Shown here one piece after another: positions 1-5,461 of a DNA stretch of 5,461 nt. How positions within the stretch are numbered: position 1 is the stretch's first letter; every line of letters begins with the position of its first letter. A program made the translations under genes and the position numbers. The notes below the pieces were generated by a model. It had not been told where the DNA came from, searched no databases, and saw only the letters and a list, made by a program, of their open reading frames with translations. The DNA is from Verrucomicrobiia bacterium (lineage in GTDB: Bacteria; Verrucomicrobiota; Verrucomicrobiia; CAIQCK01), in contig JAOACV010000071.1 in assembly GCA_026417675.1 (NCBI GenBank), positions 1-5,461 on the forward strand, written 5' to 3'.

Positions 1-581
1 AGCCGCCTCACCAAGCATGAATACGCCGCCGTCCGAAACAAGAAGATCGGGTTTGTGTTTCAGGGATTCAACCTGTTGCCGCGCATGAGCGCGCTCGAAA
101 ACGTCATGTTGCCGTTGGTCTATGACCGCTCCGGCGATGTGAAAAACCCGAAGAAAGCCGCCTTGGAGGCGCTGGCGCGCGTCGGTCTGGCCGACCGCAC
201 GCACCACGAGCCCAACCAGCTTTCCGGCGGCCAGCAACAGCGCGTGGCCATCGCGCGCGCGCTGGTGAACCGCCCCTCCATCATCCTGGCCGACGAGCCG
301 ACCGGCAACCTCGACACCAGCACTTCGGTCGAAATCATGGCGCTCTTTCAACAACTCAACCAAGAAGGCATCACGCTGGTGTTGGTCACGCACGAACCGG
401 AACTGGCCGAATATTCCAACCGCATCGTGTGCTTGCGCGACGGGCTGATCCAATACGACATACCCGTCCAGCGCCGCCGCAACGCCGAGCAAGACCTGGC
501 CAACCGCAAGAGTCAGCCCCATCCGTTCGATCCTCACGCCATCGGGGTCGCGGCCACTCCGGAAACGGGAGGCAGCGCGCC

Positions 582-585
<4 letters not shown>
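1..585 (+). CDS. ABC transporter ATP-binding subunit, MacB/LolD class (5' end missing)
   Basis: This is the cytoplasmic ATPase of a MacB-type exporter. It binds and hydrolyses ATP to drive the permease encoded next. The frame is open to base 1, so the true start and the Walker A loop lie outside the window; 194 residues are visible. In order: Q-loop FQGFNLLP (residues 20-27), ABC signature [15 protein letters not shown] (74-88), Walker B ILADEP with catalytic Glu99, D-loop GNLD (102-105) and switch His131 in VTHEP. The FQxFNLLP and ADEPTGNLD wording is typical of the MacB/LolD/FtsE group. After the usual end of the domain (LRDGLIQYD, about residue 153) there is a tail of about 41 residues, polar at first and Pro/Gly-rich at its end, that I cannot assign. 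The TGA stop overlaps the permease ATG (ATGA), so the two are translationally coupled. E. coli MacB has both domains in one chain; here they are separate. The exported substrate is unknown. Confidence 0.95.
567..572 (+). promoter_or_regulatory. Shine-Dalgarno GGGAGG for the MacB-type permease
   Basis: GGGAGG lies 9 bases before the ATG at 582 and inside the end of the ATPase gene. It supports 582 as the start, rather than the second ATG at 585 or the longer in-frame extension upstream, which would overlap the ATPase gene by more than 150 bases. Confidence 0.7.
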
Positions 586-1799
<1,214 letters not shown>

Positions 1800-1821
1800 T
1801 TCCCCCGCCGGCGGACGGACG

Positions 1822-1853
1822 CGTCGGCTGCGCAGAGGCGGCAGAGGCCGACG
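1822..1853. repeat. 7-bp inverted repeat in the convergent gap, overlapping 9-base direct repeats
   Basis: CGTCGGC (1822-1828) and GCCGACG (1847-1853) are perfect complements around an 18-base loop. The loop and right arm also belong to imperfect 9-base direct repeats: GCAGAGGCG (1832-1840), GCAGAGGCC (1841-1849), GACGAGGCA (1850-1858). It lies 23 bases after the permease stop, where a terminator would be expected, but no T-run follows on the plus strand, so it would not be a classical intrinsic terminator. Confidence 0.4.
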
Positions 1854-1890
1854 AGGCAGAAGAGACAACAGACAGGAGGCCGGTAGGTTT

Positions 1891-1931
1891 CACGGTCATG
1901 GATTCAAGTCACTCCATGCGGCCCCACCGTG
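1891..1931. repeat. Nested inverted repeat between convergent genes, possible two-way transcript end
   Basis: Outer arms CACGGT (1891-1896) and ACCGTG (1926-1931) directly abut inner arms CATGGA (1897-1902) and TCCATG (1913-1918). This gives 12 base pairs, a 10-base loop and a 7-base bulge on one side. It sits just beyond the stop codon of the minus-strand permease and 91 bases after the plus-strand permease stop, so it could protect or end transcripts from either side. Neither strand has a T-run after it, so intrinsic termination is not shown. A protein-binding site is the alternative. Confidence 0.4.
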
Positions 1932-1934
1932 CCG

Positions 1935-2699
1935 CTATTTCGCCGTCCCCCACCGTTGATGGAGGAAGCGTTCCCAAGGCGAGAACAACGCTTTGTCGGC
2001 GAGCAGGCCGATGGCGATGATGACCAGCATCACCGCGACGACCTGGTCCATGGCGTGGAGTTCGCGGCCGTAGTGGAGCAGGTGGCCGAGGCCAAACCCG
2101 GTGAGGATGGTCACATAGACCTCCGCGGCCATCAACGAGCGCCAGGCGAACGCCCAGCCTTGTTTCATGCCGCTGACGACGAACGGCAGCGACGCCGGCA
2201 GAATAACGCGCGTCCAAGTGTGCAGCCGCCGCGACCCCATCGTCCTGGCGGCGCGGATGTAGATGGGCGGCACATGACGCACGCCGGTGTCGGTGGCGAT
2301 CAGGACCGACCACAGCGTGCCCATGATGACCACGAACAGCATCGCCGCCTCGGTTTGCCCAAACCACAGCAGCGCCAGCGGCACCCAGCAGATGCTCGGC
2401 AGCGTTTGCAGGCCCAGCGCGATCAGGCCGAGGGTGTCTTGAAAGAACTTGAACCGCGCGTTCAACAGTCCCAAGGGCAACCCTGCCGCGACGCCAACCA
2501 CATAACCGAGCAGCAGGCGGCGCATCGTCACCAGCACCGCCTGGCCGAGCGAGCCGTCCGCGATGGCGCGCACGAGGTATTGCACGACGCTTAGCGGCGA
2601 CGGCACCAACACCGGCGACCAAACGCCAAAACGCACCAGCGCCTCCCACACGAGGATCAGCACGACGAAGAATCCGCCGACGGCAGCAATGCGTTTCAT
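1935..2699 (-). CDS. ABC transporter permease, SsuC/TauC (sulfonate/taurine/nitrate) class
   Basis: Membrane subunit of an import system, 254 residues, the normal size for SsuC/TauC relatives. An N-terminal helix (about 5-24) is followed by VPSPLSVV (32-39), a motif common just after the first helix in this class. The core BPD_transp_1 domain runs from about 57 to 237. Hallmarks are QTLPSICWVPLALLWFG (98-114) and the EAA loop, where AARTMGSRRL (150-159) leads to ILPASLP (166-172) and contacts the ATPase. Then come GMKQGWAFAWRSLMAAE (177-193) and a last helix near 220-236. The ATG overlaps the stop of the ATPase gene (ATGA), and GGAGGT lies 6 bases upstream. It probably works as a homodimer with the two upstream-encoded partners. 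The substrate could be an alkanesulfonate, taurine, nitrate or another small anion or pyrimidine; sequence alone does not settle it. Confidence 0.94.
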   Translation of the reverse strand: MKRIAAVGGFFVVLILVWEALVRFGVWSPVLVPSPLSVVQYLVRAIADGSLGQAVLVTMRRLLLGYVVGVAAGLPLGLLNARFKFFQDTLGLIALGLQTLPSICWVPLALLWFGQTEAAMLFVVIMGTLWSVLIATDTGVRHVPPIYIRAARTMGSRRLHTWTRVILPASLPFVVSGMKQGWAFAWRSLMAAEVYVTILTGFGLGHLLHYGRELHAMDQVVAVMLVIIAIGLLADKALFSPWERFLHQRWGTAK

Positions 2700-3508
2700 T
2701 CTGCCACCTCCGCAGCCGACGACAGATGTTGTTTCAACGCCCGCGTAATCTCGGCCGTGTGTTTCGCCAGCTCGACACTGTTAATATCGCGCGGGCGGGG
2801 CAGTTCGACGCGGAACTCCTCGCGGATTCGCCCCGGCCGGGGCGAAAACAGCATGACGCGGTCGCCCAAGCAGGCCGCCTCGCGGACGTTGTGGGTCACG
2901 AACACGATGGTCTTGCGCCGCTTCTCCCAGATGCGCTGGATGTCGCCGTAGAGCTGCTCGCGCGTAAGCGCGTCGAGCGCCCCGAACGGCTCGTCCATCA
3001 GCAGCACGCTCGGATTGGGTGCCAGCGAGCGCGCTAACGCGACACGCTGTTTCATGCCGCCCGACAGCTCGTGGATGTTGGCGTCCACGAACTTCTCCAA
3101 GCCGACCAACTGCAAGTAGAACTTTGCCACCTCGCGGCGCTCGGCGTGGCGCAGATTGGGTTTCAATTTCAGGCCGAACATCACGTTGCCCAGCACGTCC
3201 AGCCACGGAAACAGCGCGGATTCCTGAAACATCACCATCCGGTCGCGGCCCGGCCCGGTCACCGGCACGCCGTCGGCCAGCACGCGGCCGCTGTCGGGTT
3301 GTTCCAAGCCGGCGATGATGTTCAGCAGCGTGGTCTTGCCGCAGCCGCTCGGCCCGACCAGACACACAAACTCGCCCTCCTGCACCGTCAACGAGACGTT
3401 CTCCAGCGCCCGCACCGTCTGGCGCCGCACGTGAAACGTCTTCGAGACGTTCTCCACCGTGAGTTTCACGGGCGGGACGTTGACCAGTTCGCGGTGCAGC
3501 TCGTTCAC
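2696..3508 (-). CDS. ABC transporter ATP-binding protein, SsuB/TauB/NrtD class
   Basis: Cytoplasmic ATPase powering the importer, 270 residues, close to the usual 250-270. Walker A is GPSGCGKTT (52-60), Q-loop MFQESALFPWLDVLGNV (93-109), signature LSGGMKQRVALARSL (148-162), Walker B LLMDEP with Glu173, D-loop ALD (177-179), and switch His206 in VTHN. The FQE..LFPWL..L.NV Q-loop and the MDEPFGALDALTR wording are typical of nitrate/sulfonate/taurine importers. The start is taken as GTG at 3508: it overlaps the binding-protein stop as GTGA and has GGAGG 4 bases upstream. A longer in-frame reading to 3730 exists, but it runs through the binding-protein gene and its extra residues look like noise. 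The C-terminus (about 225-270) has the ordinary SPRPGRI segment followed by a short helical tail. Confidence 0.95.
   Translation of the reverse strand: MNELHRELVNVPPVKLTVENVSKTFHVRRQTVRALENVSLTVQEGEFVCLVGPSGCGKTTLLNIIAGLEQPDSGRVLADGVPVTGPGRDRMVMFQESALFPWLDVLGNVMFGLKLKPNLRHAERREVAKFYLQLVGLEKFVDANIHELSGGMKQRVALARSLAPNPSVLLMDEPFGALDALTREQLYGDIQRIWEKRRKTIVFVTHNVREAACLGDRVMLFSPRPGRIREEFRVELPRPRDINSVELAKHTAEITRALKQHLSSAAEVAE
2706..2711 (-). promoter_or_regulatory. Shine-Dalgarno GGAGGT for the importer permease
   Basis: On the minus strand GGAGGT ends 6 bases before the ATG at 2699 and lies within the last codons of the ATPase gene. It gives the coupled start its own strong ribosome binding site. 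Confidence 0.7.
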
Positions 3509-4491
3509 GGAACCTCCACTAATCGCGACACGTCCGCCTTGCCAGGCAGGAAACCCACACGCTGGGCGTCCGCCACCAACCGTTCCAGTTCCGCCCGCGA
3601 AATGTCCGTCGTGAATCGCAGCCGCTGCCACGCGCCCGACAGCAGGTCCGCCGGCATCTCCCGCCGCGTTTCGGCAAGCAGTTCGGCCTGCATCAGTTTC
3701 TGCGCCTCTGCGGGATTCTGTGCAAGCCACGCCGTCAGTTCCACGTGTGCCATCACAAACCTGCGCGCCAGTTCGCGCCGCTCGCGCAGGAAACGAGCGC
3801 TGGAGGCGAGGACCGTCGTGATCGCGTCCCGCTCCTCAACGAACACCTTGCCGCCCGCCTGCTCCTCCAACATCGAGACCCACGTCTCCACCGTCCAAGC
3901 GGCGGCGATGTCGCCTCGTTGGAACAACGCCAAATGGTCCGGGTTGGCTGCCGGCACGACTTGCACGTCGCCGCCAGCCTGCGTCACTCTAAAACCTTGC
4001 GCCGCCAGCCACACGCGGCAGGCCACGTCTTGCGTGTTGCCGAGTTGCGGCGTCGCGATGCGCCGGCCCCGGAAATCCGCCGGCGCCCGGATGGTTCCGT
4101 CGCCGCGCACCACCAACGCCGCCCCGCCCCGTGCCGCGCCGGCGATGACGCGAACTTCCTCGCCCCGTGACTTGATGTGAGCGTTGAGGGCGGGATTGGG
4201 GCCGACGTAGGTCAAGTCGAGGCTGCGGGCGAAGATCGCTTCCATCGCGCTGGGGCCGGCGTTATAGACGAACCACTGAATCACGACCTCCGCGCCGAGC
4301 CGCGACTCGAACCAGCCCCTGCCTTGACGCGTGAGTTGATGCGCCACCAGAGCCTGCGCGTGGGTCACATTGGGGAAATGGCCGACGCGAAGCACAACCT
4401 TCTGCGCGGAGACCGGCGCTGCGATCAAGAAAATGGCACACCCGGGCAAAAAGCAGCGGACGAGCTTCATGATCAAGTTGCGCGTAACCAT
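3505..4491 (-). CDS. Periplasmic substrate-binding protein, SsuA/NMT1-like (aliphatic sulfonate family)
   Basis: Captures the ligand for the importer encoded downstream. From ATG 4491 it has 328 residues. A signal peptide is visible: a basic start, a hydrophobic stretch around residues 13-25, and a signal-peptidase-I site VSA|Q after residue 29. Family motifs in the mature part are LRVGHFPNVTHAQAL (34-48), NAGPSAMEAI (77-86), YVGPNPALNAH (95-105) and ATPQLGNTQDVA (146-157). From memory these match proteins annotated as aliphatic-sulfonate binding (COG0715/TIGR01728-like) better than nitrate or THI5-type proteins. An alternative ATG at 4470 would give a compact 22-residue signal peptide but has no Shine-Dalgarno, while 4491 has a weak GGCGGT; the choice is uncertain. 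The reading frame continues to 4614, but that would overlap mgtA. The stop overlaps the ATPase GTG start. An LPGC sequence occurs near residue 18 but lies before the hydrophobic core, so a lipoprotein is unlikely. Confidence 0.92.
   Translation of the reverse strand: MVTRNLIMKLVRCFLPGCAIFLIAAPVSAQKVVLRVGHFPNVTHAQALVAHQLTRQGRGWFESRLGAEVVIQWFVYNAGPSAMEAIFARSLDLTYVGPNPALNAHIKSRGEEVRVIAGAARGGAALVVRGDGTIRAPADFRGRRIATPQLGNTQDVACRVWLAAQGFRVTQAGGDVQVVPAANPDHLALFQRGDIAAAWTVETWVSMLEEQAGGKVFVEERDAITTVLASSARFLRERRELARRFVMAHVELTAWLAQNPAEAQKLMQAELLAETRREMPADLLSGAWQRLRFTTDISRAELERLVADAQRVGFLPGKADVSRLVEVP
3513..3517 (-). promoter_or_regulatory. Shine-Dalgarno GGAGG selecting the GTG start of the importer ATPase
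   Basis: On the minus strand GGAGG is followed by four bases and then GTG at 3508. No ATG is in frame nearby, so this site, together with the GTGA overlap, is the main reason for choosing the GTG start. Confidence 0.7.
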
Positions 4492-4517
4492 TGCACCGCC
4501 GACAGCCGGTTGCAATG
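4489..4517 (-). promoter_or_regulatory. Inverted repeat covering the binding-protein start codon (possible RNA hairpin or operator)
   Basis: CATTGCACCG (4489-4498) and CGGT-T-GCAATG (4507-4517) pair over 10 bases, with one bulged base and an 8-base loop. In the minus-strand transcript the 3' arm is CGGTGCAATG, which holds most of the weak ribosome binding site GGCGGT and the ATG at 4491, so folding would hide the start. A second, overlapping pairing of CCGCCG with CGGCGG (4521-4526 with 4496-4501) would hide the same site, whereas GCCGG with CCGGC (4520-4524 with 4505-4509) would free it. As DNA it could equally be an operator with half-sites ATTGCA and TGCAAT. The repeat itself is seen; any role is inferred. 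Confidence 0.45.
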
Positions 4518-4552
4518 CTCCGGCGGGAGTTTTTTGCGACAGGGCCGCGGCG

Positions 4553-4581
4553 TCTATATCCACGTCTTGCGAATCAGCCAA
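4553..4581 (-). promoter_or_regulatory. Weak candidate sigma-70 promoter for the importer operon
   Basis: On the minus strand TTGGCT (4581-4576, 4 of 6 matches to TTGACA) and TATAGA (4558-4553, 4 of 6 matches to TATAAT) are separated by 17 bases. The predicted transcript start near 4546 would leave a leader of about 55 bases containing the hairpin. The element lies over the last codons and stop of mgtA. Two 4/6 boxes can arise by chance, and read-through from mgtA is an alternative. Confidence 0.3.
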
Positions 4582-5461
4582 GTCTTGATGACCTGCGTGA
4601 GTCCGACGTAGCAAAGCAGTGTCAGGGCTAGCAACAGCCAGTAAAGCGGCGGCAGCGGAACAAAACCCAGAGCCGTTGCCGCAGGGGAGTAGGGCAATAC
4701 CGCGCCGATCAGCATGATCAGCAGCGTTGTCATCGTCAGTTGCCAGCTTGCACGCGACTGAATGAACGGGAGCAGATTCGTGCGGATAATGTGGATGATG
4801 AGCGTCTGCGTCATCAACGACTCGACGAACCAGCCCGTGTGGAACAACGCGGCGGCGTAGGTGTCGTCAGGCGCGGTTACCCGGGCGAAGCGCTCCGCCA
4901 GTTCCGCAGGAGGTGCCAGACTGAGCTGGTTGCACTTGAACACAAACCACATCATCGCGTAGGTCGTGTAATCGAAGATCGAGCTGATTGGGCCGATGAA
5001 AACGATGAACTTCGCGATCTCGCCCATGTTCCACGGCCGCGGCTTGGCGGTCTGCAGCGGACCGACGTTGTCCGTCGGGATCGGCACCTGTGAGAAATCG
5101 TAGAGCAGGTTGTTGGTGAGCACCTGGATTGGCGTCATCGGGAGGTAGGGCAGCCATGCGCTTGCGCCAATCACACTGAACATATTGCCGAAGTTGGAGC
5201 TGGCGCCCATGCGGATGTATTTGAGGATGTTGACGAACACTTTCCGGCCTTCGAGCACGCCTTCTCCAAGCACCATCAGGCTCTTTTCCAGCATAATCAT
5301 ATCGGCGGATTCCTTCGCGATGTCCACCGCGTTGTCCACGGAGATGCCAACATCTGCAGCGCGCAACGCTGGGGCGTCGTTGATGCCGTCGCCCATGAAC
5401 CCCACGACGTGGCCCGCGCGCTGGAGCGCCTTCACGATGCGCTGCTTGTGCGCCGGCGATA
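4554..5461 (-). CDS. mgtA: Magnesium-translocating P-type ATPase, C-terminal part (N-terminus off the window)
   Basis: Inner-membrane pump that moves Mg2+ into the cell using ATP. About 301 residues are visible, roughly the last third of a protein usually near 900. The part begins at the end of the phosphorylation domain with SPAHKQRIV (1-9) and GHVVGFMGDGINDAPALR (16-33), whose GDGIND hinge is invariant in P-type ATPases. The sixth C-terminal helix block follows: NFGNMFSVIGASAWLP, the ion-site segment NLLYDFSQVPIPTDN (near 117-131), GPISSIFDYTTYAMMWFVF, GWFVESLMTQTLIIHIIRT, and two more helices. These match MgtA/MgtB rather than calcium or heavy-metal pumps. The loop before GWFVESL (about residues 175-204) is some 20 residues longer than in E. 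coli MgtA as I recall it. The protein ends KTWI, with the TAG stop at 4556-4554. Phosphorylation Asp and any Mg2+-sensing leader are outside the window. The importer genes follow 62 bases downstream on the same strand. Confidence 0.95.
   Translation of the reverse strand, partial: SPAHKQRIVKALQRAGHVVGFMGDGINDAPALRAADVGISVDNAVDIAKESADMIMLEKSLMVLGEGVLEGRKVFVNILKYIRMGASSNFGNMFSVIGASAWLPYLPMTPIQVLTNNLLYDFSQVPIPTDNVGPLQTAKPRPWNMGEIAKFIVFIGPISSIFDYTTYAMMWFVFKCNQLSLAPPAELAERFARVTAPDDTYAAALFHTGWFVESLMTQTLIIHIIRTNLLPFIQSRASWQLTMTTLLIMLIGAVLPYSPAATALGFVPLPPLYWLLLALTLLCYVGLTQVIKTWLIRKTWI

Noticed and set aside
1929..2594. Plus-strand open frame of 221 codons antisense to the importer permease
   Set aside because: It is opposite a clear SsuC/TauC-type permease, with low-complexity translation (DDDQHHRDD and the like) and no family motif.
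3071..4180. Long plus-strand open frame of 369 codons antisense to the importer genes
   Set aside because: It lies opposite two genes with full family motifs. Its translation is rich in His, Arg, Ala and Gln with no recognisable domain, as expected of antisense frames in GC-rich DNA.
4438..4440. Cys near residue 18 of the binding protein (LPGC) as a lipoprotein site
   Set aside because: The hydrophobic core comes mostly after this Cys, Pro at -2 is unfavourable, and a good VSA|Q cleavage site follows.
4518..4535. CTCC-GGCG-GGAG followed by six T on the plus strand, resembling an intrinsic terminator
   Set aside because: The stem is only 4 bp and no plus-strand gene leads into it. On the minus strand, where the genes lie, the run is A and precedes the stem.
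4492..4614. Longer N-terminus for the binding protein reaching 4614
   Set aside because: It would overlap the mgtA end by about 60 bases and place about 40 extra residues before an evident signal peptide.

Overview
This window looks like ordinary chromosomal DNA from a GC-rich bacterium (roughly 60% G+C by eye, not computed), probably Gram-negative. It holds five transport genes in two convergent blocks. Support for a Gram-negative host comes from a MacB-type ABC exporter with a large extracytoplasmic domain and from a binding protein with a signal-peptidase-I-type leader. The phylum cannot be fixed from sequence alone. A PVC-group (Verrucomicrobiota or Planctomycetota) or proteobacterial host would fit, but this is a guess.

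Plus-strand block (1-1799): the 3' part of an ATP-binding subunit (start lies off the window) overlaps by 4 bases with a complete MacB/FtsX-type permease. Together they form the motor and membrane subunit of a split MacB-like transporter. Such pairs usually follow a MacA-type membrane-fusion gene, which would lie to the left of the window.

Convergent gap (1800-1934, 135 bases): no gene is seen. It holds two inverted repeats and a short run of imperfect 9-base repeats. No classical T-tailed terminator is present.

Minus-strand block (5461 to 1935, read right to left): the C-terminal third of an MgtA-type magnesium P-type ATPase, then after 62 bases a periplasmic binding protein, an ATPase and a permease of the sulfonate/taurine/nitrate (SsuABC/TauABC) class. 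The last three genes are joined by 4-base start/stop overlaps (GTGA, ATGA), so they are almost certainly one translationally coupled operon. The binding protein brings the ligand to the permease and the ATPase powers import. The substrate cannot be read from the sequence, although the binding protein resembles the aliphatic-sulfonate family most.

The most interesting non-coding signal is at the 5' end of the binding-protein gene. A 10-bp inverted repeat with one bulged base encloses the candidate ribosome binding site and start codon, downstream of a weak candidate promoter inside the end of mgtA. I found no convincing new system, defence locus, mobile element, CRISPR array or RNA gene.
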